From NCBI GenBank assembly GCA_028532765.1, contig JAQQAR010000087.1, positions 1 to 64,000 of the forward strand: a stretch of 64,000 bases of DNA, read 5' to 3'. The position numbers and the translations under genes are program-made. The stretch's first letter is position 1, and each line of letters starts with the position of its first letter. Origin of the DNA: Sphaerochaetaceae bacterium. Its GTDB lineage: Bacteria; Spirochaetota; Spirochaetia; Sphaerochaetales; Sphaerochaetaceae. The notes below the pieces were generated by a model, which was given only the letters and a program-made list of their open reading frames with translations, was not told where the DNA came from and did no database searches. Shown piece after piece: positions 26,830-35,000 of the stretch.

Positions 26830-27542
26830 GCAGGCCGATCATAGCGATAGGCGGGACCTATGACCAGGCTCCGCCTACATCTGCATTTCCTACCCTTCGG
26901 AGGATTTTTACCAATGAAGGGTATGTCTCAAAGCTTGAGCAGAGCGGGGCTTCCGTCATTCTCATTCCCCACACAAAAACCGATATTGATACCCTAATAT
27001 CCCACTGTGATGGTCTTTTACTACCAGGTGGACCTGATATTGAGCCATCATTGTATCACCAAAAGCGCCATCCTTCCTGTGGGAAAAGCGATAAAGAAAG
27101 TGATACATTCCAGATTGCTCTCTACCATGCTGCAAAAAAGAAAGGCATACCGATTCTTGGCATCTGTAGGGGATGTCAGTTGGTCAACGTAGCGGAGGGA
27201 GGCACCCTCTTTCAGGACTATATGCTGAGAGAGAAACACCACATTGTCCATCCAGACCTGGAACACTTTGACCAGGTAAGCCATCAAGTTACCATCCAGG
27301 ACCACACCAACCTTGCATCCATCCTGGGAAGTGGGAAGGTCGGGGTCAACAGTCTTCACCACCAATGCATTGACGAAGTCGCCCCTGTTTTTCAGTGTAC
27401 CGCAAGAAGCAGCGATGGTTGCATTGAAGCTATAGAGAGTACCAGTGACAATTGGATTCTAGGGGTGCAATGGCATCCTGAGAGCATGGGAGATGAGATG
27501 CTTCCCCTCTTCAATGCGTTTGTGGAGCATGCCAATCATTAG
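26826..27542 (+). CDS. Class I glutamine amidotransferase-like hydrolase (peptidase C26 family)
   Basis: A 238-residue protein like gamma-glutamyl-gamma-aminobutyrate hydrolase (PuuD). The catalytic Cys is in ILGICRGCQLVNV, the His-Glu pair in VQWHPES, and the oxyanion region in LLLPGGPDIEPSLY. It would cut gamma-glutamyl bonds. The start overlaps the pepD stop by 4 nt, and the stop overlaps the convergent lipoprotein gene end by 3 nt. Peptide and gamma-glutamyl breakdown with pepD is the likely theme. Confidence 0.92.
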   Translation: MSRPIIAIGGTYDQAPPTSAFPTLRRIFTNEGYVSKLEQSGASVILIPHTKTDIDTLISHCDGLLLPGGPDIEPSLYHQKRHPSCGKSDKESDTFQIALYHAAKKKGIPILGICRGCQLVNVAEGGTLFQDYMLREKHHIVHPDLEHFDQVSHQVTIQDHTNLASILGSGKVGVNSLHHQCIDEVAPVFQCTARSSDGCIEAIESTSDNWILGVQWHPESMGDEMLPLFNAFVEHANH

Positions 27543-30085
27543 GGATTCTCTGGATCCCAAGCATCCCCCATCTGATACCCTACAATTGTTTGGGCATGAT
27601 CAGCTATATTCTTAAATTTTGTAATCTCTTCTTCTGAGGCCCCGTCAAGGGATATGACATCCTTCCCATCCATCCAGGAGTCCTTTCCATCGAAGAAGCC
27701 CTCTGCCCAAATACTCGTGCTGAGACAATACCCAGAAGCAATGAGATGTTGTAACACTTCAATTTTGGCAGTGCTATCAAGCTCGATAAAGCCTACTGAA
27801 TTCTCGTCAAAATAGTTCTTGTTTGGCCTTTGGGATCGATAGAGAGCTGCCTCACGAAAAGCATCCTCACTAGGCCATGGATACTTATAGGAATCTTCAT
27901 CCATATCATCCACATTTTCGTATGGCATCTCCTTCCATGTAGCAGAGCCTAGCCTGTCGAGAATGGATATCACTGAAACGTGGTTCGATCCCGGCCCAAT
28001 GGAGGCCAGGTGATACGTGAAATCAGGACTCATAATCTTATCCAAGTACGACGCAGAAGGACTGCCTAATGCATCATCCCACTCTGCATTAGAGAGATTC
28101 CACCCGTGTTCCCGTGCTTCATTATAGGTGTGAATGTAGTAAGCATTAGAAAATGCTGAACAAGAACCCTTTACCCCTTGATTACCAATGGGAGGAAAGT
28201 ACTGGGTGTTACTTAGATCCATCTCAGAGGGGAGTGTCTTGTGGTAGAGGGAGCCCAGGGAAGCAATTGTTTTCAAACTCCGAATCTGAGATTCGCTCAT
28301 AGGATCCAATCCTGTTGCCCGTATCTGACCGCCTAAAGACCTCTCCTGAGGTATTGTCTCTTGCCTCTGCATATCAAGGAGCTGTGTAATCTCTTCCTCG
28401 GTGAGTGAGCGTTCCTCTACATGAAAAGACGATGCCTGTAAGGTTCTCTCCCTATCTTGTGCAATGGATAGCTGATACCTATCCAAGACCCCTGCTGTCT
28501 GTATCATATAGGTTTCCATCTCCCCACTTTCAACGGTGCCAAGCAGGGCATCTTCCACATCCAGTGTTTGAACAGATGGAGAATCAGGGCCTTCGTACTC
28601 ATCATAAAGCTCAATGGAAAACGATGAGATAGTAGCAGGATGAGTGATATCACTGGTGTTGACTATGCGAAGAAAGACATCGTGCATATCGAGATAGGGG
28701 GCAAATTCACTGATATCCATCACGATGGGGTGTTCCGGATATGGATTTTGCGTACCGGCAACCAATGATTCCATTTCAAGATTCAGAAAGATGGATTGTA
28801 ATCGCTTTTCCATGATTGGATGCTCTGGGTCTCCAATCCCAACCGAAACAAGGCAGGAGGATCTATCTTGATGTGCAATCTGGAATGAAGCAAGCAGAGA
28901 AGGATGGTACACCTCCTCTGGGTTGTTCAATGTGTAGTAGACTTGCAATTTGAGCCGAACAGCTGCATCGAAAGGAAGGTAGTACGATCCGTCAGGAATA
29001 TGCTCCCAACTGTTACCAACTCCCCAAGAGTTTACAATTTTGAAAGCCCCTCTAATTTCTTCATCCTCTTCAGCAGTGAAATAGATGGAGTCTACACTCT
29101 GGGGTGGTGTCCAGTTGTTCTGCACGAGCAACTCTTGTCCCTCTGATATACGATACCCGATGTAGTAGTGCCCCTCCATATCCAGGGATGTATTGTAGGA
29201 GATTGTAGAAAAGTTAACCAAACTCATAAACCAGGAGGCATCCGTCGGCGGAGAACCATCTATTGATGCACCATAGGTAGCACCTGCCGCTAGTGGGAAT
29301 TCATTGGTAGAGACAGAGAGAAACAGATGATCATCCTCTGTAATCACAGGATCCTCTGATGCATAGAAATCCATGTCGATGGATCCATAAAAATCTTGGG
29401 TGCCTCTGTTTATAATGGTGGGGACCACAATCGTCGCATCGCCGTCAGAAAGGTCTGTATCAAGAACTCCTGTATCTTCTTCAGCAATTCCAGCACCATT
29501 GAAATATGCTACATATGCCCGTCCTGCTACCAAATCATATCCATCGGTGCTCAGGACTTTTCCAAGGTCGTGAAGATCTGTCGATACAATTTGGTGGCGT
29601 ACCCATACATGGTCTCCCGCCTTAATAGTTTCCAATGTTTGGGACGGTCCTTCACAGGAGAGCCAAGAAGCTCCACCATCCTTGCTGTACTCATAGAGCG
29701 GAGAGACGTGGTAGATGGTCCGTTCCGGGACATCCAGATATGGGGGAGAAAGTGGTTTGGAAGGAATTATATAATCAGAAACCTTCTGATGCTTCACCGC
29801 TCCATTGGTATCAAGAGCGATTGCTGAGAGACGGGTGGTAGTGCTTAGCTCAATGGGATCCTGATACCGTGGGCTTTCTTTTGTAGGGGTAGAACCATCG
29901 GTCGTGTAGTATATTGCTGAAGCATGCTTACTGGTAATGGAGATACTCACCTTCTGGTAATAGGTTCCTCCGTCTTGGGAGAATGCGAGTGGATCTGGAG
30001 AAAGAGGAATATCTTGCTTGCATGAAATACTAACAAACAGAACCAATAGACTGATAATGCAAAGAGAAGAGATTTTTATACGCAT
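27539..30085 (-). CDS. Large lipoprotein with chitobiase-C-like domain and truncated papain-like C-terminal domain
   Basis: An 848-residue cell-surface or periplasmic lipoprotein. The signal MRIKISSLCIISLL ends at Cys22 with a relaxed spirochaete-type lipobox (VSISC). Residues about 35-95 match the chitobiase C-terminal domain (YYTTDGSTPTKESPRY). The middle (about 130-560) is beta-rich and unassigned. The C-terminal 220 residues resemble C1A papain proteases: the Gln-Cys block IGNQGVKGSCSAFS and the His block DHAQTIVGYQ. The frame then stops, before the usual Asn of the NSWG block. Start 30085 is preferred to ATG 30115 because the signal peptide begins there. Confidence 0.8.
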   Translation of the reverse strand: MRIKISSLCIISLLVLFVSISCKQDIPLSPDPLAFSQDGGTYYQKVSISITSKHASAIYYTTDGSTPTKESPRYQDPIELSTTTRLSAIALDTNGAVKHQKVSDYIIPSKPLSPPYLDVPERTIYHVSPLYEYSKDGGASWLSCEGPSQTLETIKAGDHVWVRHQIVSTDLHDLGKVLSTDGYDLVAGRAYVAYFNGAGIAEEDTGVLDTDLSDGDATIVVPTIINRGTQDFYGSIDMDFYASEDPVITEDDHLFLSVSTNEFPLAAGATYGASIDGSPPTDASWFMSLVNFSTISYNTSLDMEGHYYIGYRISEGQELLVQNNWTPPQSVDSIYFTAEEDEEIRGAFKIVNSWGVGNSWEHIPDGSYYLPFDAAVRLKLQVYYTLNNPEEVYHPSLLASFQIAHQDRSSCLVSVGIGDPEHPIMEKRLQSIFLNLEMESLVAGTQNPYPEHPIVMDISEFAPYLDMHDVFLRIVNTSDITHPATISSFSIELYDEYEGPDSPSVQTLDVEDALLGTVESGEMETYMIQTAGVLDRYQLSIAQDRERTLQASSFHVEERSLTEEEITQLLDMQRQETIPQERSLGGQIRATGLDPMSESQIRSLKTIASLGSLYHKTLPSEMDLSNTQYFPPIGNQGVKGSCSAFSNAYYIHTYNEAREHGWNLSNAEWDDALGSPSASYLDKIMSPDFTYHLASIGPGSNHVSVISILDRLGSATWKEMPYENVDDMDEDSYKYPWPSEDAFREAALYRSQRPNKNYFDENSVGFIELDSTAKIEVLQHLIASGYCLSTSIWAEGFFDGKDSWMDGKDVISLDGASEEEITKFKNIADHAQTIVGYQMGDAWDPENP

Positions 30086-30139
30086 ATGAACCCCAAACAA
30101 AAAGTATCTGTTCATAGCGTACAGGAAGGAGCATCACAG

Positions 30140-30188
30140 TACAAGAAAAGGTTGTCTCTCGTTCTTGAGGAAACAACCTTTTCTTGTA
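30140..30188. terminator. Hairpin between flavoprotein gene and lipoprotein gene
   Basis: A perfect 16-bp inverted repeat, TACAAGAAAAGGTTGT (30140-30155) and its complement (30173-30188). The core GGTTGT/ACAACC is flanked by A-runs and T-runs on either side, so it can act as a terminator. It would end transcription of the flavoprotein gene on the minus strand. Confidence 0.75.
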
Positions 30189-30198
30189 TGGTTGCAGG

Positions 30199-31407
30199 TC
30201 AGCCCTTTATATCCTTGGCCAAGGCCTTTGCCAGATCATAGGCTTTCTGCTTGTCTTCCTCAGTAGGGGAACCTTGGTATTCAATCACACCACGACAATC
30301 CAGTTTCATGGCAGAAGAGAACTCATCAAACTGTTTTTGTGCTCCACCAGACCATCCAAAGGATCCAAAGCGCAACGTTTTCCTCCCCTGTACATGGCTT
30401 CTTTCAAGAATATCCAGAACATGATACATCGGGGGAAACATCTTGTATTCGTAGGTAGGCATACCGATGATCAAGCCTTCACTTCTCCACACCTTCTCCA
30501 GGACAAAGGACTCATGGGTCTGGGGAACCTGTAGAACATGGACAGGAATACCTTCACTCTTCAGGCCATCGACAATTGAAGAGAGTAAGGCCTGGGTGTT
30601 CCCATACATACTCGACCAGACTACCGCCACCTCTTTCTCTCTGGGACCTTGCATGTAGGTTGCCAGGGTCTTGTACCACTCAATAATCTTCTCAGGTTCT
30701 GAGCGCCATACAACTCCATGACTCGGTGCAACCATCTTGATGGAAAGCCCATCAAGCTTGGCAATTCCACGAATCACAAAGGATGAGAAGGAAGAGACAA
30801 TGTTTGCATAGTAGCGTTCAGTCTCACTGGCAAGCTTTGCCTTATCCTCTTCAGTCAGTTCATCATCAAAGCAACCCTCATACCGACCAAAGGAACCAAA
30901 GGCATCACAACTGAAGAGGATCCCATCCTCTTCCAGATACGTCATCATGGTCTCAGGCCAGTGGATGTTTGGCGTCATGAAGAACTTGAGAGTCTTTCCC
31001 CCAAGGTCGAGGGTCTCCCCGTCACTTACTGCTCGTACATTCTTATCAATCTTATAGAAATGCTTTATCAGGGGAACAGCTTTTGCGCTGCAGAGGATTT
31101 CTACATCAGGATAGTGCTTGACGATTTCAGCCATTGCTCCAGTGTGATCTGGTTCCATATGATTGATGATGATGTAGTCCAGATTCCCTTCTCCGAGGGA
31201 AAGACTCTCCAGCTGATCACCAACAGCTTTCAGCGCTCCATCCCAATCCTTGACCAAATCGACCAGAACACGTTTCTCACTGCCTTTCACCACATAAGAG
31301 TTCAGCATCACTCCATCAGGGATAGGCCATATTCCCTCAAATAGGTCCCGACTGCCAACCTTTGCGGCCACACGGTAGACACCATCTGCAAGTACATCAG
31401 GTTTCAT
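30199..31407 (-). CDS. A-type flavoprotein (FprA; oxygen or NO reductase)
   Basis: A 402-residue flavodiiron protein. The N-terminal metallo-beta-lactamase domain has the di-iron ligands in NHMEPDHTG (H-x-E-x-D-H), NIHWPETM, SCDAFGSFG and APSHGVVW. The C-terminal flavodoxin domain begins VAVVWSSMYGNTQ and holds FMN. Such enzymes reduce O2 to water or NO to N2O in anaerobes, protecting them from stress. ATG 31407 has GAGGAG 10 nt ahead, whereas the upstream ATGs lack a site. It is monocistronic. Confidence 0.95.
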   Translation of the reverse strand: MKPDVLADGVYRVAAKVGSRDLFEGIWPIPDGVMLNSYVVKGSEKRVLVDLVKDWDGALKAVGDQLESLSLGEGNLDYIIINHMEPDHTGAMAEIVKHYPDVEILCSAKAVPLIKHFYKIDKNVRAVSDGETLDLGGKTLKFFMTPNIHWPETMMTYLEEDGILFSCDAFGSFGRYEGCFDDELTEEDKAKLASETERYYANIVSSFSSFVIRGIAKLDGLSIKMVAPSHGVVWRSEPEKIIEWYKTLATYMQGPREKEVAVVWSSMYGNTQALLSSIVDGLKSEGIPVHVLQVPQTHESFVLEKVWRSEGLIIGMPTYEYKMFPPMYHVLDILERSHVQGRKTLRFGSFGWSGGAQKQFDEFSSAMKLDCRGVIEYQGSPTEEDKQKAYDLAKALAKDIKG

Positions 31408-31506
31408 AGTATTGAATCTCCTCTTCATACAAAGATACACAATTATACCAAATTTGTGAATGAAAGACATCAATGCCCTAGGACAATCCCTGCACTCACT
31501 CGGGAA

Positions 31507-32208
31507 TCAAAGGCAGAGCTGGGTCTCCCTTTGCATGGAAAATATGGTTCGTTGTACCTGTTTGTAGTCGCTCATATAATGCAGAAGCAGGGAATGGAAC
31601 TCTTTTGAATGATTGAAATGTACCAAGTGAGCCATTTCATGCAGTACCAAGTAGGAGAGTTGCTTCTCGCTTAGGGCTTGGCATCGCAGGGAAAAATTCA
31701 GCCTGCCTTTTGCTGAACAGCTACCCCATCGACTTTTTGAATCGCGTACCGAAAAAGGGGGGATGGGGAGATGCAGGATATCTGCCCAATAGGAAACCAA
31801 GGGAGTCAGCCTCTTGCGTGCCTCTTCCTGGTAGAGTTCCTTGATCAGATGGCATATACCAAAGGAGTCCAAGGGCTTTTTTGGATCATAGGTCACGAGC
31901 AAAGAGGAATCATGTACTGTAATTGCGGCATGCAATCCTGGCTCCAATATCAGTGTGTAGTGTTTTCCTGCATAGGGAAACAACTCTCCACTCTCATAGG
32001 TATGCAGAGCCTGTTGCTGTTTATTGATTGTATGGAGCAGTTTATCCTTATTGCTGAGAATCACCCTCTCTACGGCAACCTTCGATATTCCGTAAGGGGC
32101 ACTTACTTTCACCTTCCCATCTGCCTTGACCCGAACTGTTATATGTCGAATTCCTCTTCTGTAGAGAAGGGTGTATGGTATGTTTTCTACTTTACCGTCT
32201 GTTTTCAT
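31507..32208 (-). CDS. YgjP-like zinc metallopeptidase (M48 clan, DUF45)
   Basis: A 233-residue predicted metallopeptidase. The signature SRWGSCSAKGRLNFSLR and the zinc site LVLHEMAHLVHFNHSKEF (HExxH plus a downstream His) are complete. The N terminus has the family's beta-rich stretch YRRGIRHITVRVKADGKVKVSAP. The substrate is unknown. The start was set at ATG 32208. A TTG further upstream is unlikely because it crosses the divergent promoter. Confidence 0.88.
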   Translation of the reverse strand: MKTDGKVENIPYTLLYRRGIRHITVRVKADGKVKVSAPYGISKVAVERVILSNKDKLLHTINKQQQALHTYESGELFPYAGKHYTLILEPGLHAAITVHDSSLLVTYDPKKPLDSFGICHLIKELYQEEARKRLTPLVSYWADILHLPIPPFSVRDSKSRWGSCSAKGRLNFSLRCQALSEKQLSYLVLHEMAHLVHFNHSKEFHSLLLHYMSDYKQVQRTIFSMQRETQLCL

Positions 32209-32220
32209 TCTGCTACAGTA
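32191..32220. promoter_or_regulatory. Overlapping divergent promoters, both probably leaderless
   Basis: Plus strand: TTTACC (32191-32196), 17 nt, TACAGT (32214-32219), ending 7 nt before ATG 32227. Minus strand: TACTGT (32220-32215), ending 6 nt before ATG 32208. The two -10 boxes share TACAGTA and cannot both be melted by polymerase at once. Confidence 0.6.
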
Positions 32221-32226
32221 TCTCTC

Positions 32227-32655
32227 ATGCAACAAAGCAAGTCCATGATTTTACACCTCAACCAGGCGATTCCCTATCAAACAGCTCCATTCTCTGCCTC
32301 TGATGCGGAGGATGCTTATCAACAGATGCTTACCCATCTCGATGCTCAACCAGTAGGCAGTGAAGGATGCCTTGCACTCTCTTCCACTCTCTCCCTGCTC
32401 TTTGCTGGGGTACAGGAGAGTCCAGATGAGGCAACACGAGAGGCTGTTGAGAAAGGGCTCCCCCTGCCAAAGGTAGAGGCTCCTTTCTATCTGGAAGAAG
32501 GAAGCTATACATTCACCCAACTCTCTCCCCCTTCTTCCATCGCCTCCTTATCCTCAGCAATCGAAAACCTCTTCGATGGTCCACCTGTCATCTACCTTAG
32601 GCTTCTGAAAGAGAACCCTCTTACCATCATTGCCCAGCTCTGGACACAGCGTTAG
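32227..32655 (+). CDS. Uncharacterised 142-residue protein
   Basis: A small acidic protein, not recognised. It starts MQQSKSMILHLNQAIPYQTAPFS, has no signal peptide, no Cys-rich site and one Pro-rich middle (KGLPLPKVEAPFYLEEGSY). The C terminus NPLTIIAQLWTQR is hydrophobic. The reading frame extends upstream, but into the divergent YgjP gene, and the promoter points to ATG 32227. It ends overlapping the convergent lysO-like gene by 4 bp. Its partner by position is the YgjP peptidase. Confidence 0.6.
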   Translation: MQQSKSMILHLNQAIPYQTAPFSASDAEDAYQQMLTHLDAQPVGSEGCLALSSTLSLLFAGVQESPDEATREAVEKGLPLPKVEAPFYLEEGSYTFTQLSPPSSIASLSSAIENLFDGPPVIYLRLLKENPLTIIAQLWTQR

Positions 32656-33596
32656 AAAAAGAGAGGAATGAGAAGAGGAGCAACCAAGCTCATGATCACA
32701 CCATGGTAGATCGAACCTACCATGGTACGCGTCCCAAAGTGAGAGGAAAGCAAGACCAAGGTGACATCCATACTGGTTGCACCAGCAGTGCAGACTGCAG
32801 GATAGTAATACCTCCTTCCCAACCTCCCAAACAGAGGTATGAGAAAGAATGAGAAACTCTCCCTCAGCAGATTGGACAGGAATGAGATGGAACCAAGAAC
32901 CGGATACCCCAGATCGGTGATCAGTATACCGGAGAGAGAGTACCACCCAAAACCACTAAGCATCCCTATAACTTGTGAGAGGGTATAGGGAGTGAAAAGG
33001 AAAACACCAAAAGCTCCAACATAGGTGCCTAGTATGGTGTAGAGAGGGAGGAAAAACAGGCTTCTATCAGCAAACACCCCTTTGAAGCTTATCTTTCGAT
33101 GAACCATCCCCATACCAACAGAAAACAACAGCACATACAGCAGGTAGGTAACCAAGGAACTGTCAAACCAGGAGAAAGCATTCGTCCCCAGTCTCAATAC
33201 CAATCCAAGGATTACAATGGAAACCAAGAGCAGAGGTTCCTTGATAATATCATATAGTCTTCTGATGAGACTCTGCTCCTTCCTCTTTGCAATGGCAATA
33301 TGCTCAGAACGCAAGGAGGGTGTCAGGATGAAGGAAAAAAGCAGAGCTACTAGAATGGTACCGGCTACTCCAAAAAGGGTGATAAGCAACGCAGTAATGC
33401 CAATGGTCCCAAACTGTGAGGTGATTCCATCGATTCCACCTGTGTTCACCCCCATGAAAAACAACAGAAGCCAAACCAAGAACATCTGTGCATACGCAGA
33501 GACATGGGTAAACCGCTCCTTGCCCAAAAGATGTGCAGAACCCATTCCGAGAACTAATGCAAGGGCGAGTTTCGCCAGATAGAGAAGTGTTTCCAT
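32652..33596 (-). CDS. lysO: Lysine exporter LysO family membrane protein
   Basis: A 314-residue protein with about 8-9 membrane segments, like LysO (YbjE, DUF340), which exports lysine and toxic analogues. Family blocks are LLFFMGVNTG, FGWYSLSGILITDLGYPVLGS, and AVCTAGATSMDVTLPL-like (here CTAGATSMDVTLVLL), which contain residues linked to transport. The start was set at METLLYLAK (33596); a longer frame crosses the divergent promoter. The usual LysO is about 300 residues. Confidence 0.87.
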   Translation of the reverse strand: METLLYLAKLALALVLGMGSAHLLGKERFTHVSAYAQMFLVWLLLFFMGVNTGGIDGITSQFGTIGITALLITLFGVAGTILVALLFSFILTPSLRSEHIAIAKRKEQSLIRRLYDIIKEPLLLVSIVILGLVLRLGTNAFSWFDSSLVTYLLYVLLFSVGMGMVHRKISFKGVFADRSLFFLPLYTILGTYVGAFGVFLFTPYTLSQVIGMLSGFGWYSLSGILITDLGYPVLGSISFLSNLLRESFSFFLIPLFGRLGRRYYYPAVCTAGATSMDVTLVLLSSHFGTRTMVGSIYHGVIMSLVAPLLIPLFF

Positions 33597-33606
33597 GTGG
33601 ACAAAC

Positions 33607-33668
33607 AGTATATCAATCACACATGACTGTCAAATTCCCTTGTTTCTCCGCTCTTCCTTCAGTATAGT
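33607..33668. promoter_or_regulatory. Divergent promoters for lysO and the TraB-family gene
   Basis: Minus strand: TTGACA (33633-33628), 15-nt spacer, TATACT (33612-33607), ending 10 nt before the lysO ATG. Plus strand: TTGTTT (33640-33645), 17-nt spacer, TATAGT (33663-33668), ending 7 nt before ATG 33676. No Shine-Dalgarno lies in front of either gene. Confidence 0.65.
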
Positions 33669-33675
33669 TGACTGC

Positions 33676-34872
33676 ATGACTGATGAAAAAATGAGTGATA
33701 CCTTCCACCGACTTACACTCAACGATGGAAGAGAGATTCTCCTTGTGGGCACAGCCCATGTATCCAAAGAGAGTGTTGATGAAGTTGCACTGCTCATTGA
33801 GAGTGAGCAACCTGACCATATCTGCCTTGAACTTGACGATGGACGGATGAAAAACAGGGAGGAGAAATCCTCTTGGTCAGATATGGACATCAAGAAGGTC
33901 CTCAAAGAAAATAAGGGGTTCCTCTTGCTTGCAAATATGGCTCTCTCCTCCTTCCAGAAGAGGATGGGAGACCAATCAGGGAGTGCCCCCGGAGAAGAAA
34001 TCCTCAGTGCAGCCAGGCTGGCCAAGGAAAAAGAGATCCCCTACTCACTCTGTGACCGGGAAATCCAGGTCACGTTCAGCAGGGCATGGAGAAAGTCCAA
34101 CCTCTGGAACAAGGCAAAACTCATTGCCACCATCATCAGTGCCGCTTTCAGTAATGAAAAGATTTCAGAGGAGGAACTGGAGTCCCTCAAAAAAGCCGAT
34201 GTCATGCAAGGCATGATGGATGAGATGGCCAAGGAACTACCCTCGGTCAAGGAAGTGCTCATTGACGAGCGCGACCGTTATCTTGCAACCAGTATCTTCC
34301 TCTCCCCTGGTAATAAAAAGCTTGCCGTCATTGGTGCAGGTCACCAAGGTGGTATCATCAGGACGATCAAGGCAATCGAAGAGGGCACCATCGGTACCGA
34401 CCTTTCAGACATCAGCACCACCCCAAAGGGTGGCAAAGCCGGAAAGATTTTTTCCTGGGGCTTTCCCATCCTTATCGTGGGAATCCTCTTGTATGGTTTC
34501 TTCAACCTCGGCCAGAGTGAAGGGATCAAGATGTTTGGGTACTGGCTTGCAGTGAACATGAGCTTCACTGCCATTGGTGCCATCCTGGCTCTAGCCCATC
34601 CACTCAACACATTGGTGAGTATATTGTCAGCCCCCCTAACAAGCCTCCATCCTGGGATTGGGGTTGGAATGGTGAGCGGATTGATGGAAGCAACACTCAG
34701 AAAGCCAAAGGTTCGTGATTTTGAGCAACTGGGAGAGGATGCAGCATCCTTCAGAGGGTGGTATCGAAACCGTGTATTACACACCCTCCTTGTCTTCCTC
34801 TACACCAGCCTAGGAGCCTCCATCGGAAATGTTGTCATTTTCCCCATTCTTCTCAGCATGCTTGGTTCATAA
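33676..34872 (+). CDS. TraB family protein with C-terminal membrane segments
   Basis: A 398-residue protein of the TraB/PrgY/GumN superfamily. The N-terminal fold has the conserved VGTAHVSKES, ICLELDDGRM and LIDERDRYLATSI. About residues 250-398 hold four hydrophobic segments (WGFPILIVGILLYGFF, GYWLAVNMSFTAIGAILAL and others). In enterococci PrgY/TraB relatives act on peptide pheromones; a peptidase-like function is suspected for the family but not shown here. The start is ATG 33676, placed by the promoter. A terminator follows. Confidence 0.88.
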   Translation: MTDEKMSDTFHRLTLNDGREILLVGTAHVSKESVDEVALLIESEQPDHICLELDDGRMKNREEKSSWSDMDIKKVLKENKGFLLLANMALSSFQKRMGDQSGSAPGEEILSAARLAKEKEIPYSLCDREIQVTFSRAWRKSNLWNKAKLIATIISAAFSNEKISEEELESLKKADVMQGMMDEMAKELPSVKEVLIDERDRYLATSIFLSPGNKKLAVIGAGHQGGIIRTIKAIEEGTIGTDLSDISTTPKGGKAGKIFSWGFPILIVGILLYGFFNLGQSEGIKMFGYWLAVNMSFTAIGAILALAHPLNTLVSILSAPLTSLHPGIGVGMVSGLMEATLRKPKVRDFEQLGEDAASFRGWYRNRVLHTLLVFLYTSLGASIGNVVIFPILLSMLGS

Positions 34873-34898
34873 GGAAAGCTAACGAACATAGCAAGAGA

Positions 34899-34926
34899 GG
34901 TCGTATCGTTAGATACGGCCTTTTTT
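34899..34926 (+). terminator. Rho-independent terminator
   Basis: GGTCGTATC, a GTTA loop, GATACGGCC (one wobble), then six T. It ends the TraB-family transcript. Confidence 0.93.
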
Positions 34927-35000
34927 CAACTCTTTATGAATATATCTATTTCTTTTAATTGTATGTTTTTATTAATTTGTTAGTATTGCTTACTATATAA

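Noticed and set aside
27480-27560. Frameshift restoring the papain Asn block of the lipoprotein
   Set aside because: All three minus-strand frames past the stop were read; none gives Asn-Ser-Trp-Gly or a similar continuation.
31771-32655. 294-codon plus-strand frame covering the unknown small gene
   Set aside because: Its first half lies antisense to the well-supported YgjP peptidase gene. Only the part from ATG 32227 is kept.
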